From Hyphomonadaceae bacterium (GTDB lineage: Bacteria > Pseudomonadota > Alphaproteobacteria > Caulobacterales > Hyphomonadaceae), in assembly GCA_024742355.1 (NCBI GenBank), contig JANSYM010000003.1, positions 139,351-203,350 on the forward strand: 64,000 nucleotides of DNA, read 5' to 3'. Shown piece after piece: positions 48,107-57,543 of the stretch. A model generated the notes under the pieces. The model saw only the letters and a program-made list of their open reading frames with translations, searched no databases and was not told the DNA's origin. The position numbers and the translations under genes were made by a program. Within the stretch, counting starts at the first letter, position 1. Every line of letters begins with the position of its first letter.

Positions 48107-48124
48107 GTGGTTAAAAATTCAGTC

Positions 48125-48140
48125 TTGCATTCGAAGTCAA
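48125..48140. promoter_or_regulatory. LacI-type operator O2
   Basis: TTGCATTCGAAGTCAA, an A/B half-site pair, 48 bases before the TonB receptor start at 48188. Central TTCGAA holds the CG pair typical of LacI operators. Confidence 0.75.
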
Positions 48141-48187
48141 AAAGTGCATTCGTTATCGAGAACAAGAAGATTCTAGGGAGGAATGCC

Positions 48188-50590
48188 ATGAGCAAACGCT
48201 CGATTTTCGTGAAAAACCTGTTTAGCGGAGCGGCCATCATCGCTCTGTCGGCGACCGCGCTTACCGCCGTGGCGCAAGATGATGCCGACGCATCAGCGGA
48301 AGAGGCGGATGACCGTCGCCGCATGGGAACCATCACTGTGACGGCGACCAAGGTTGAAGAGAGCGTCCAGGATGTTTCGGCCTCAATCACCGCACTAGAT
48401 GGTGAGTCGCTGGATATGGCGGGGATCGTCGACCCGACGCGCCTCGGCCTGGTTGTGCCAGGTATGACGGTCGGTTACTCCGGCGGTGAAGCACGCATCG
48501 CGATGCGCGGCGCGCGCACGAACAATGTCGGTCCGCAGGCTGCGCAAGTTGTGGGTATCTTCAATGACGGCGCCTATGTCGCGACAACGACACAAGTCAT
48601 GGCAAGCTATCTCGACCTGAACCGCGTGGAAGTTCTTCGCGGACCGCAAGGTACGCTTTATGGTCGAAACACGTTTGCTGGTACCATCAATCTCATCTCG
48701 AACGAACCAGACTTTGATGAGTTTAGCGGCAACCTTCAAGGGACGCTGGGCGACTATAACAGAACGCGTGTGACTGGTGTGCTCAATGTTCCGGTCACGG
48801 ACACATTTGCGCTGCGATTCGCCGGTTTGGGTGAGCAGCATGATGGATACATCGTAAATTCTTACATCGATGGTCCGCGCGATGACCTTCGAAACGAAGA
48901 CGTTCAAATCTTCCGAGCTACAGCACGCTGGCAACCGACCGACAAGCTCGATGCTACACTTCGATACACGACTTCTGAGCGCGACACCAACGGCGATGCG
49001 ATCTGGGGATACACGCAAATCGGCTGCTATAGAAACAACCTGGATGGAACAACATCGACAGGACTATCAGCCAATTCGACGTTCGTCTCAGGGCACTGCT
49101 ATCAGCCGGGTCCGAATGCTTCAGGTAGAACCTCGCCCGGCGGCGAGGCGACGCAGCAGGATGCTGGGCCGTGGGATGTGGCGCGAAATACACCATCTCG
49201 CAATGCCAATGAAACCGATTCCTGGAACCTGCAAGTCGAATATGATCTTGGTTGGGCCACGGTAGATTTCATCGGGTCATTCGACACGTTCGAGGGAATT
49301 CAATACTACGACCCAGACTACTCTGACGGCAATTTCGACGGTTTGGATGATCTGAACAATTTCTTTGCAGGATACGATACCAGCCAGGACACTCAATCTT
49401 ATGAGCTGCGTCTGACATCCAATCCGGATTCCAATAGCCGCTTGGAGTGGTTGATCGGGGCCTTCTTCTACAAGTCGGAAGCAGACTGGCAGTTCGGTTT
49501 CCTGAACAATGGTCAGTTCCAGCGTTACAATACGGCCACGAATGACACGTTTGACAGTGAGTCATCAGCCCTGTTTGGTAACCTGACTTTCTCTGTAACA
49601 GATCAGCTGAGACTCATTGGCGGCCTTCGTGTGAACGACGATGACACGGTCTTGATCGGCGGGGGAGAAGGTGGAAGCTCCGATGAAACGCTGTGGAAAG
49701 CAGGGCTGGAGTTCGACTTCGGCGATGATGAAATGTTCTACGCCACCGCGTCGACAGGATACAGAATTGGAGGCGTGAACGGTTCTGCCTTGGTGGCCGC
49801 TGGAGCACCGCCTTCTTATGGTCCGGAAAAGGTCACCGCATACGAAGCGGGTGTTAAGAGCACGCTGCTAGATGGCACGTTGACCCTTAATGCGGCACTG
49901 TTCCACAACAAGTACGAAGATATGCATGCGCAATCGTTTGTAACAGCTTGTATTGATCCAAATGACCCACTGACCTGCATCGCGTCTGAATTCACCGAAA
50001 ACGGTGGCGAAATCGATGCGACCGGTCTTGAGATCGAGTTCAACTGGCTGCCGGGTGATGCCTGGTTCTTCAACGGTTCTGCGTCGTTCCTCGACTCCGA
50101 GTTCGGCGAGTACAATGTAGGCCGGGTAAATGGTCTGGGTAATCTTGGCGGACGTCAGGATGTGACCATGACCACCGGCGAGATTGTTGCGGCTGGCGGT
50201 GTACCATCGCTCTCCTTGGCAGGCTGGACACCAGCATTGAACCCTGAGTTCACGGCGTCGCTTCAGGCGGGATACGTTTTCGACCTGGGTGGCGGTAACT
50301 TCCTGACGCCAATGCTGCAAACCTCTTACTCTGACGACTATTGGACCTTCGACTTCAACGTCCCTGGTTCAGAGCAGGATGCATACACGAAAACAGATCT
50401 GCGTCTGACTTGGCGGAACGAAGAGCACGGGTTCGAACTGGAAGGTTTCGTCGAAAACCTCGAAGATGAAGCTGTCATCACGCGCTCTGTGATCTTCACA
50501 CCGAGCCAGGCCGATGTCCCAACGGCATCGATCCAGGCGAACTATGCTGACCCGCAGATTTGGGGCGTGCGTCTCGGCGTGGATTTCTAA
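48188..50590 (+). CDS. TonB-dependent outer-membrane receptor of the LacI regulon
   Basis: 800 residues from ATG 48188, behind AGGGAGG. Signal peptide about 1-27 (ATALTAVAQ). Plug domain with GTITVTATKVEESVQDVSAS and RGPQGTLYGRNTFAGTINLI. The barrel contains an unusually Gly/Asn/Ser-rich extracellular loop near residues 285-330 and ends in GVRLGVDF. Two operators O1/O2 precede it. It supplies the substrate of the catabolic genes to its right. A strong terminator follows. Confidence 0.92.
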   Translation: MSKRSIFVKNLFSGAAIIALSATALTAVAQDDADASAEEADDRRRMGTITVTATKVEESVQDVSASITALDGESLDMAGIVDPTRLGLVVPGMTVGYSGGEARIAMRGARTNNVGPQAAQVVGIFNDGAYVATTTQVMASYLDLNRVEVLRGPQGTLYGRNTFAGTINLISNEPDFDEFSGNLQGTLGDYNRTRVTGVLNVPVTDTFALRFAGLGEQHDGYIVNSYIDGPRDDLRNEDVQIFRATARWQPTDKLDATLRYTTSERDTNGDAIWGYTQIGCYRNNLDGTTSTGLSANSTFVSGHCYQPGPNASGRTSPGGEATQQDAGPWDVARNTPSRNANETDSWNLQVEYDLGWATVDFIGSFDTFEGIQYYDPDYSDGNFDGLDDLNNFFAGYDTSQDTQSYELRLTSNPDSNSRLEWLIGAFFYKSEADWQFGFLNNGQFQRYNTATNDTFDSESSALFGNLTFSVTDQLRLIGGLRVNDDDTVLIGGGEGGSSDETLWKAGLEFDFGDDEMFYATASTGYRIGGVNGSALVAAGAPPSYGPEKVTAYEAGVKSTLLDGTLTLNAALFHNKYEDMHAQSFVTACIDPNDPLTCIASEFTENGGEIDATGLEIEFNWLPGDAWFFNGSASFLDSEFGEYNVGRVNGLGNLGGRQDVTMTTGEIVAAGGVPSLSLAGWTPALNPEFTASLQAGYVFDLGGGNFLTPMLQTSYSDDYWTFDFNVPGSEQDAYTKTDLRLTWRNEEHGFELEGFVENLEDEAVITRSVIFTPSQADVPTASIQANYADPQIWGVRLGVDF

Positions 50591-50653
50591 TCCTCCTGGC
50601 ATTTGCGCGTTTCCGTAATCCTCCGATCTGGCGGAGTGTGCAGATGACACCTG

Positions 50654-50684
50654 AAGGGAGGCCTTTTCGAGGCCTCCCTTTTTC
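50654..50684 (+). terminator. intrinsic terminator after TonB receptor
   Basis: AAGGGAGGCC and GGCCTCCCTT form a perfect 10-bp stem with a 7-base loop, followed by TTTCT. Confidence 0.88.
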
Positions 50685-50720
50685 TTAATGTAGCCGAATT
50701 GAATGGGGAGCCGGAACAGC

Positions 50721-52220
50721 ATGGGCTTTAGAGGTGCGTTCTCGAGACCAGTGATTGTTGCCGGTGCCTTCGCGGTTGCGGCGTGCACCAGCGGATTGAT
50801 GAACGAACGAGACAGCAATTCCAATTCCTCATTGGCTGGCGGTCAATTAGAGCGGCTTGCAGACCTCTCCATCGACGCGCTTCGAGAGCGAACATATGGC
50901 GAGAGTGAACTTTCAATCATTGGGCCGATTGAACGGCTCTGTACAAGCCAGGAGCGCGATAGAGAGCGGCCTCGCCAAGCTGAGCGGTTTATGGCGCAAT
51001 ATCAGTCTGAAGGGCACTCGGTGTATACGAGAATCGACGTCCCGTTCGCTGAGCCGCCGCTTCAAGGCTATCCCGTCATGGTATTTGCGCACGGCTGGGT
51101 CGGGGCTGAAAATGCACCGAACTGGCATTTCGGATGTACGCTGGAGTCCAGCTATGGTGACATCTACGGCAATGTGATCAATGCGTGGGCTGAAGCCGGT
51201 TACGTCGTCCTCGTGCCTGGCTATCGTGGCCACGGAACGGTGGATAACAATCCGGCAGAGGGCCATGCAGACATGCTGGCTTGGGACAACGGCACATATT
51301 TGATGCCAAGCTTTTACGCTGTGGATGTCCTCAATTTGATCGCCGGTATAAAACTTGGTGGCGGAGTTCTTGTGCCTGACGAAACCGGCGCGGCGCAAAG
51401 TGTCCGGATCGACCACTCGCGCATTTTCATGAACGGTCATTCCCAGGGCGGTGATGTGACACTGACCGTTCTTGCAGCGACCGGGGAAGGCGCGGCATCA
51501 GGACTCGAACTTGCGGGGGGCTCAATCTGGGCCGGAAATATCGCAGACCGATTTGAGCAGCTCGCGACATTCGAGGCTATGGCCACGAGCCCCGAGGCAT
51601 TCTTATCGGGGGACGGCTCATGGACGGCAACCACGACCGGGGCTGACGGCTCAACAAACCCAAACTTCGTTTTTGGCTATCCACCCGATTGGATTGGATC
51701 CCCTCATCCGGACGAGTGGACGTGGCAATCGGAAACCTTCTCGCGAGACCGTGTGGTAGACGCGCTGCGTGCGAAAGCAAGCGTGATGTACGAAACGTTG
51801 AACAACCAAATCAGCGAATTCGGAGACCTTTCCTGGACGCTGGAAACGACTGAGGATGGACGGGATATCATCGTGCACGATGTTCGCCTGCTGGACTCGC
51901 TGCGTCAGGTTGGCGGCGCAGATGCCGCGGCCTTTCTCACTGAACCGCTCAACCTGCATTTCTCCGATCGTGACTATTACTCTCTTCCGACATGGAATTA
52001 TGAGCTTTGTGAACGGGCGAATGCTGCAGGCGGCGCGTGCCGCACATTCGAGTATTTTGGTAACACTCACAGCTTGGGGATAAGCGAACATGAGTGGTTT
52101 TCTCCACCCGAAACGCTGGAAGGGCATCGCCAGTTTATAGAGCATGATCTTTGTCGTTTTGGGCGGGCGAGTTCGGACGAAGAAGGATCCCGTCATTGCC
52201 AGGCTCAGGATAATCGCTAA
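50721..52220 (+). CDS. exported alpha/beta hydrolase (esterase-like lipoprotein)
   Basis: 499 residues from ATG 50721 (GGGGAG upstream); ATG 50703 adds six residues. The signal ends in FAVAACT, a lipobox. Hydrolase features: VMVFAHGWVGAENAPNWHFG, RGHGTVDNNPAEGHADMLAW, the nucleophile elbow MNGHSQGGDVTLTVL (about 240) and a late His in EYFGNTHSLGISEHEW. Probably a periplasmic ester hydrolase that trims the substrate brought in by the adjacent receptor. No operator stands directly before it, so it may be read through the terminator or have its own promoter. Divergent in sequence from the lipase at 20033. Confidence 0.8.
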   Translation: MGFRGAFSRPVIVAGAFAVAACTSGLMNERDSNSNSSLAGGQLERLADLSIDALRERTYGESELSIIGPIERLCTSQERDRERPRQAERFMAQYQSEGHSVYTRIDVPFAEPPLQGYPVMVFAHGWVGAENAPNWHFGCTLESSYGDIYGNVINAWAEAGYVVLVPGYRGHGTVDNNPAEGHADMLAWDNGTYLMPSFYAVDVLNLIAGIKLGGGVLVPDETGAAQSVRIDHSRIFMNGHSQGGDVTLTVLAATGEGAASGLELAGGSIWAGNIADRFEQLATFEAMATSPEAFLSGDGSWTATTTGADGSTNPNFVFGYPPDWIGSPHPDEWTWQSETFSRDRVVDALRAKASVMYETLNNQISEFGDLSWTLETTEDGRDIIVHDVRLLDSLRQVGGADAAAFLTEPLNLHFSDRDYYSLPTWNYELCERANAAGGACRTFEYFGNTHSLGISEHEWFSPPETLEGHRQFIEHDLCRFGRASSDEEGSRHCQAQDNR

Positions 52221-52227
52221 GAGTATT

Positions 52228-52243
52228 TGCATTCGAAGTCATA
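52228..52243. promoter_or_regulatory. LacI-type operator O3
   Basis: TTGCATTCGAAGTCAT, an A/B half-site pair with one outer mismatch, 58 bases before the symporter start at 52301. Confidence 0.72.
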
Positions 52244-52300
52244 AATCGCTCTTAAAAGAGCAACTTCGCGCTTAGTAGCGGGTTGGGAGGCCTGACGATT

Positions 52301-53932
52301 ATGGAATTCGGCGCACTAAACTGGGCAATCGTCGCGGCCTATTTGATTGGGAATCTATTTCTCGGCTACATGATGAGCCGCAAAGTTAAAACGGCCGCCG
52401 ACTATCAGTTAGGAGACCGGTCTGCGCCTTGGTGGGCAATCGGGATTTCAGTCGTGGCGACTTATGTCAGCGCCTTGTCCTTCCTCGGGGGACCGGCCTG
52501 GGCCTATGGCGATGGAATGGCGGCGCTCGCCATCCATATCAATTATCCGCTCGTAATTTTTGTCGTCATCGTTTTGTTTTTGCCGTTCTTTTACAATAGC
52601 GGTGTCGCCTCGATATATGAATATCTCGAGCAGCGGTTCGGACTCGCATCGCGGACCGTCATGTCGGCCATTTTCCTGCTGACGCAAACGATCACAACCG
52701 CGTCTATTCTGACCGCCACTGCCGTGGTGATTACGTTCGCGACAGGTATTGATGTGGGCGTGGCGATCATTGGCATGACCCTCGTTGTGCTCGTTTACAC
52801 CCTGATGGGGGGTATGAATGCCGTGATCTGGACCGATGTGCTTCAAGGCGTGATCCTGTTCCTCGGGGCGGGCATCGTGCTGTGGGGTTTGTTGGGCGAA
52901 GTCAGCCCGCTCTCAGTAGCGCTTGATTCGCTGGCATCAGACGGCAAGCTCAATCCCATTAACACGGACCTTGATTTCTCCGTCGCGCCAACCGTTTGGG
53001 CCGGCGTTCTTGCGATGACCCTGTTTCACATCACGGTTTATGGCACCAATCAGATGATGGTGCAGCGCGCGCTCGCCGCGAAGACGCTTGGGGATGCCAA
53101 GAAGTCCTATCTGATGATGGGCTTTGCGGCATTCTTCATCTACTTCTTATTCTTCTTCATCGGCGCGCTCCTCTATGTGCATTTCAAGGGTGAACCATTC
53201 AAGCAACCGAATGAAATCATCTTGGTCTTTGCACAATCGCTCGCGATTCCAGGATTGATGGGGATCTTGGCGGCTGCGGTTCTGTCCGCTTCCATGTCGA
53301 GCCTCTCTTCAGCTCTCAATTCTCTGGCGACTATTTCTGTTACTGACTTCTATCAGAGGTTTTATAAGCAAGAAGCGAGTGCGGAACATTTCCTCGGGGC
53401 TTCGCGACTGTTTACGTTCGTCTGGGCAGCGCTCGCTGTTCCGGTCGCATTTGCATTCATCAATAGTGGCGGGTCGATCCTGGAATCCTTGAGCCGAGTT
53501 GCGTCCTATTTCGTGGGTGCCAAGCTCGCCATGTTCGGGTTGGGCTTTCTATCCAAGCACACCAGCGAACGGGGCCTCCTTGTCGGTGTTGTAGCTGGGT
53601 TCCTGGGCTTGTTCGCAATTGTCGCTGGGGTCCCGGCCATTGGCCTCGAGCCTGCCAATGTCGCCTGGCCTTGGTATGTCGTCATTGGCGGCGTCATCAA
53701 CATTATCGTATCGTGGACTGCTAGTGTCCTGCTGGATGGGTTTCAGAAGGACTGGCATCCGCAGACTGTGGTGGGGCAGCTGCGTCGGTTCAAATCCGAA
53801 GGTCTCGCTGAGAAGCAAAACGGTTGGTACGTGGTGCCGGGGCGGGTTGATAACATCGCTTGGTACCTGCTCGGCTTCTTCGTTTTGATTGTGCTCTTCC
53901 TAACCTGGTTTGGCACGCTTGGGGGCGCTTAG
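52301..53932 (+). CDS. sodium:solute symporter of the LacI regulon
   Basis: 543 residues from ATG 52301, with GGGAGG 12 bases upstream; a GTG-type extension from 52283 is less likely. Fourteen or so membrane segments with SSS marks: TAADYQLGDRSAPWWAIGIS, ATYVSALSFLGGPAWAYGDG and the NSLATISVTDFYQRF helix boundary. It moves the periplasmic product of the receptor substrate inward with Na+. Similarity is to sugar/organic-acid symporters rather than proline or pantothenate carriers. Operator O3 is in front. Confidence 0.9.
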   Translation: MEFGALNWAIVAAYLIGNLFLGYMMSRKVKTAADYQLGDRSAPWWAIGISVVATYVSALSFLGGPAWAYGDGMAALAIHINYPLVIFVVIVLFLPFFYNSGVASIYEYLEQRFGLASRTVMSAIFLLTQTITTASILTATAVVITFATGIDVGVAIIGMTLVVLVYTLMGGMNAVIWTDVLQGVILFLGAGIVLWGLLGEVSPLSVALDSLASDGKLNPINTDLDFSVAPTVWAGVLAMTLFHITVYGTNQMMVQRALAAKTLGDAKKSYLMMGFAAFFIYFLFFFIGALLYVHFKGEPFKQPNEIILVFAQSLAIPGLMGILAAAVLSASMSSLSSALNSLATISVTDFYQRFYKQEASAEHFLGASRLFTFVWAALAVPVAFAFINSGGSILESLSRVASYFVGAKLAMFGLGFLSKHTSERGLLVGVVAGFLGLFAIVAGVPAIGLEPANVAWPWYVVIGGVINIIVSWTASVLLDGFQKDWHPQTVVGQLRRFKSEGLAEKQNGWYVVPGRVDNIAWYLLGFFVLIVLFLTWFGTLGGA

Positions 53933-53963
53933 TCGCAAAGATCCGATGTATTAAATTTTCAAT

Positions 53964-53979
53964 TTGCATTCGAATGCAA
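53964..53979. promoter_or_regulatory. LacI-type operator O4 (perfect palindrome)
   Basis: TTGCATTCGAATGCAA, perfect over 16 bases and over 18 with flanking T/A, 37 bases before the start at 54017. Confidence 0.82.
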
Positions 53980-54016
53980 AAATGCTAAGACGGCTCCGTT
54001 AGTACGGAGACTAGTC

Positions 54017-55315
54017 ATGGCCAAATGGCTCAAAGAGGGCATTGATCCCGACATCAAGCAAAAAGCCGATGCGCAGGTTCGCAAGACGGTTGAGGATATT
54101 CTCGAGGACATCGACACGCGCGGTGATGCCGCCGTGCGCGACCTGTCAGAAAAGTTCGATAAGTGGAGCCCGGACAGCTACCGCCTGAGCCGGGAAGAGA
54201 TCGATGCTTGCTACAAAGAGCTCGACGAACAGGCAATCAGCGATATCCGCTTCGCCCAGGAGCAGGTGCGCAACTTCGCGCAAATCCAGAGGGATGCGCT
54301 ACAAGATGTCGAAGTCGAAACACTCCCCGGCGTAATCCTGGGGCATAAGAATGTGCCGGTGAACTCGGTCGGCTGTTACATTCCAGGCGGCAAATATCCG
54401 CTGATCGCGTCCGCACATATGAGCGTTGTTACGGCGAAGGTGGCGGGCGTTCCGCGTATTATCGCGACGGCTCCGCCATTTGAGGGGCGTCCGCATCCCG
54501 CCATCGTTGTTGCTATGGATATGGCTGGCGCGGACGAGATTTACTCTCTCGGCGGCGTGCAGGGCATTGGCGCCATGGCGATCGGGACGGAATCCATCGC
54601 ACCGGTCGATATGATTGTCGGACCCGGGAATGCCTATGTCGCTGAGGCCAAGCGCCAGCTGTTTGGACGCGTCGGGATCGACTTATTTGCTGGGCCAACT
54701 GAAACGCTGATTATCGCAGATGAAAGCGTCGATGAGGACTTTTGCGCCGCTGATTTACTTGGGCAGGCGGAGCACGGCCCGACCTCACCGGCCGTCTTGC
54801 TCACCAACTCGGAGAGCCTTGCCAAGCGCACGATGGAGGCGGTCGAGCGACAGCTTGAATGGCTGCCAACTGCCGACGTTGCTGGCGAAGCCTGGCGCGA
54901 ATATGGTCAGGTCATCGTATGCGATAGCTACGAAGAAATGGTCGAAGTTGCCGACGAGATCGCTTCAGAGCACGTCCAGGTTATGACGAAAGACCCTGAC
55001 TACTTCTTGGACAATATGACCAATTACGGGGCGCTGTTCCTGGGACAGGAAACGAACGTGTCCTACGGCGACAAAGTCATCGGGACAAACCACACGCTGC
55101 CAACCATGAAAGCGGCGCGCTATACAGGCGGGCTTTGGGTTGGTAAGTTCATTAAAACTTGTACGTTCCAGCGCGCTACGCGGGAAGCTTCTGTTATGGT
55201 TGGAGAATATTGTTCTCGTCTTTGCGCATTAGAAGGATTTGCAGGTCATAAAGAACAGGCAGATATTCGTGTGAGACGCTATGGCCAACAACCCGCGCAA
55301 AAAGAACCCGCCTGA
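54017..55315 (+). CDS. HisD-superfamily dehydrogenase, HpsN-like
   Basis: 432 residues. It belongs to the histidinol-dehydrogenase superfamily but is a poor fit for histidine synthesis: no other his gene is nearby and it sits in a catabolic regulon. Family marks: [49 protein letters not shown] and, near the end, [11 protein letters not shown], a segment typical of the (R)-sulfopropanediol 3-dehydrogenase (HpsN) group. It would perform a two-step NAD+-dependent oxidation of a primary alcohol to an acid. Substrate is not settled. Overlaps lacI by 35 bases. Confidence 0.82.
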   Translation: MAKWLKEGIDPDIKQKADAQVRKTVEDILEDIDTRGDAAVRDLSEKFDKWSPDSYRLSREEIDACYKELDEQAISDIRFAQEQVRNFAQIQRDALQDVEVETLPGVILGHKNVPVNSVGCYIPGGKYPLIASAHMSVVTAKVAGVPRIIATAPPFEGRPHPAIVVAMDMAGADEIYSLGGVQGIGAMAIGTESIAPVDMIVGPGNAYVAEAKRQLFGRVGIDLFAGPTETLIIADESVDEDFCAADLLGQAEHGPTSPAVLLTNSESLAKRTMEAVERQLEWLPTADVAGEAWREYGQVIVCDSYEEMVEVADEIASEHVQVMTKDPDYFLDNMTNYGALFLGQETNVSYGDKVIGTNHTLPTMKAARYTGGLWVGKFIKTCTFQRATREASVMVGEYCSRLCALEGFAGHKEQADIRVRRYGQQPAQKEPA

Positions 55316-56351
55316 GGACGAGTCCAAAGTCATTCCTCTGATCAAAGGAAGACGCGCCACGTCGTATGATGTTGCGCGTCTTGCCGGCGTATCACAATCA
55401 GCAGTTTCGCGCTGTTTCAAGCCTGGTTCCAGCATTTCTGGGAAAATGCGCGAGCGCGTGATGAAGGCGGCGAAGGAGTTGGAGTATCAGCCCAATGCAA
55501 TAGCTCGAGGTCTGATAACACAACGCTCAAATCTGGTTGCGGTGCTGGTGTCGGGCAGATTGAATCTCTACTATCCAGAAGTGTTATTCAAAATCACTGA
55601 AGAGCTTTCGGCCGCCGGATTGCGCGCGTTGCTTTTCACAGTCGATAGCGAAGATGATGCCGATATGGTGATAGAACAGGCATGGCAGTTTCAGGTCGAT
55701 GGCGTGATTTCGGCGTCACATATGTCGAAAGAGCAGTATGCGGTATTGGAGAAGCGCCAAATTCCTGTCGTTTTCTTCAATCGGTACTTCGCTGATCATC
55801 CGAACACAGTCGTATATTGCGACCCATCCGAACAAGTAGAAGAGGTCGTGAAGCAGCTTAGCGATCTGGGACACCGCAACGCATCGATGATCACTGGTCC
55901 GTCGGCGAATATGGTGAGTCGCGAACGTGCGAGGTTGGTAGAGACCAGTCTGAAGCGAAACGGCATCGAACTCATTTCGACAGTCCAGGGCGATTTTACA
56001 TATGAAAGTGGAGCAGCTGGGCTGCAGGAAATTCAGCTGCATGGATCCGGTGCGCCAACCGTCATTATCTGTGTTAACGACATGATGGCGATGGGATGCA
56101 TGGACGAAGCGCGGTCAGTTTTGGAGCTTGATGTTCCAAAGGACCTTTCGATTGTGGGCTTTGATGGCATCGGCATGAGCCAATTTTCCAGCTACGAGCT
56201 AACAACGATCCGTCAGCCTATTGGCAGGATGTCGGAGTCAGCTGTGCGCATGATCACCGAACGCGTTGAACGTCCCGATCAGTCCCACGAAAAACGAGTC
56301 TTCGAAGGCGCAGTAATTCCTGGCGGTTCTATTGCCCGCGCGCCCACATAG
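55281..56351 (+). CDS. LacI family transcription regulator
   Basis: 356 residues. N-terminal LacI helix-turn-helix and hinge at about 25-80 ([37 protein letters not shown]), then a periplasmic-binding-like effector domain ([50 protein letters not shown]). The ATG lies 35 bases inside the HisD-like gene, so both are expressed together from O4. Most likely the repressor that binds the seven TTGCATTCGAATGCAA-type sites here and controls its own synthesis. Inducer unknown. Confidence 0.9.
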   Translation: MANNPRKKNPPEDESKVIPLIKGRRATSYDVARLAGVSQSAVSRCFKPGSSISGKMRERVMKAAKELEYQPNAIARGLITQRSNLVAVLVSGRLNLYYPEVLFKITEELSAAGLRALLFTVDSEDDADMVIEQAWQFQVDGVISASHMSKEQYAVLEKRQIPVVFFNRYFADHPNTVVYCDPSEQVEEVVKQLSDLGHRNASMITGPSANMVSRERARLVETSLKRNGIELISTVQGDFTYESGAAGLQEIQLHGSGAPTVIICVNDMMAMGCMDEARSVLELDVPKDLSIVGFDGIGMSQFSSYELTTIRQPIGRMSESAVRMITERVERPDQSHEKRVFEGAVIPGGSIARAPT

Positions 56352-56355
56352 ACGT

Positions 56356-56371
56356 ATGACTTCGAATGCAT
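56356..56371. promoter_or_regulatory. LacI-type operator O5
   Basis: ATGACTTCGAATGCAT, a B/A half-site pair with both outermost bases changed, beginning 4 bases after the lacI stop and ending 17 bases before the start at 56389. Close to the ribosome binding site, so it could act as a roadblock. Confidence 0.68.
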
Positions 56372-56388
56372 ATTCGGAGTGAAACGTC

Positions 56389-57543
56389 ATGAAAACCAGC
56401 CAGGATCGAATTCTCACGACACATGTTGGCAGCCTGCCGCGGTCGAAGAAAGTCACGGAGTTGGTGTTTGGCCATGAGGCTGGAGATCCCATCGATCAAT
56501 CTGAATTTGATGCGGTCATCTCCAACGCTGTCTCCGAGACAGTGAAAAGACAGCGCGAGTCTTCTGTCGACATTGTTAGCGATGGTGAGATGAGCAAGAT
56601 CTCTTATGCGACATATATCAAAGACCGCATTACCGGATTTGACGGCGATAGCCCAAGGCGCGCGCCGGCAGACCTTGAAGAATTTCCGGGCTTCCTCGAG
56701 CGTCAGGCCAAGGGCGGCGGCACGCCGACATATCGCCGCCCCAAATGCGTTGGCGAAATCACCGTCAAAAGCATGGAGCCGTTGCAGGCTGACTTGCGCC
56801 ATTTTTCTGCGGCACTGGACGGGGCAGGTCATAGCGACAGCTTCATGAACGCGGCCAGCCCCGGCGTCATCGCACTGTTCCAGCCAAACGAGTATTACGG
56901 CACACAAGACGAATATCTGGAGGCATTGGCTGAAGCGATGCGGCCTGAATATGAGGCGATTGTTGAGGCTGGCCACATCTTGCAACTCGACACGCCAGAC
57001 CTCGGTCTCGGTCGTCATATGATGTTCAAGGACAAACCGCTAGAAGACTATCACCGCCTCGCCAGTCAGCATGTGGAAGTGCTGAACCATGCCTTGCGCA
57101 ATGTGCCGGGCGATCGGGTTCGGATGCATATCTGTTGGGGCAATTATGAAGGACCGCATCATTGCGACGCGCCAATGGACGAAGTGCTGCCTGTCGCGCT
57201 CAAAGCGAAACCACAAGGTCTCTTATTCGAGAACGCCAATCCTCGCCACGGTCATGAATGGACTGTCTTCGCCGACGCCGAAAAGCGCGGCGAGCTAAAA
57301 GACAAAATCCTCATCCCAGGCGTAATCGACTCCACCACGAATTTCATCGAGCACCCCGAGCTCGTGGCACAGCGAATTGAGCGGTTCATCGATATTGTCG
57401 GGAAAGAGCGCGTGATTGCCGGGACCGATTGTGGCTTTTCGACTTTTGCCGGGTTCGGGGCCGTCGATGAGGATATCGTTTATGCCAAGCTCGGCGCGTT
57501 GGCTGAAGGCGCTGAGCTTGCGTCCGAGAGACTGTGGGCATGA
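56389..57543 (+). CDS. MetE-like (cobalamin-independent methionine synthase II family) zinc protein
   Basis: 384 residues, the C-terminal catalytic half of MetE only (TTHVGSLPRS at the start). All four zinc ligands are present: His and Cys in MHICWGN (about 244-250), Glu in LFENANPRHGHE, Cys in AGTDCGFSTFAG. Without the N-terminal domain it is unlikely to be the housekeeping methionine synthase; this family includes thiol-activating and demethylating enzymes, such as epoxyalkane:CoM transferase. In this regulon it probably handles a methylated or thiol-bound intermediate. ATGA-coupled to the aldolase gene. Confidence 0.85.
   Translation: MKTSQDRILTTHVGSLPRSKKVTELVFGHEAGDPIDQSEFDAVISNAVSETVKRQRESSVDIVSDGEMSKISYATYIKDRITGFDGDSPRRAPADLEEFPGFLERQAKGGGTPTYRRPKCVGEITVKSMEPLQADLRHFSAALDGAGHSDSFMNAASPGVIALFQPNEYYGTQDEYLEALAEAMRPEYEAIVEAGHILQLDTPDLGLGRHMMFKDKPLEDYHRLASQHVEVLNHALRNVPGDRVRMHICWGNYEGPHHCDAPMDEVLPVALKAKPQGLLFENANPRHGHEWTVFADAEKRGELKDKILIPGVIDSTTNFIEHPELVAQRIERFIDIVGKERVIAGTDCGFSTFAGFGAVDEDIVYAKLGALAEGAELASERLWA

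Noticed and set aside
54017-55315. Histidine biosynthesis gene hisD
   Set aside because: The fold is right but no other his gene is near, it is controlled by a LacI operator with catabolic genes, and the C-terminal [11 protein letters not shown] segment fits the HpsN-like branch better.
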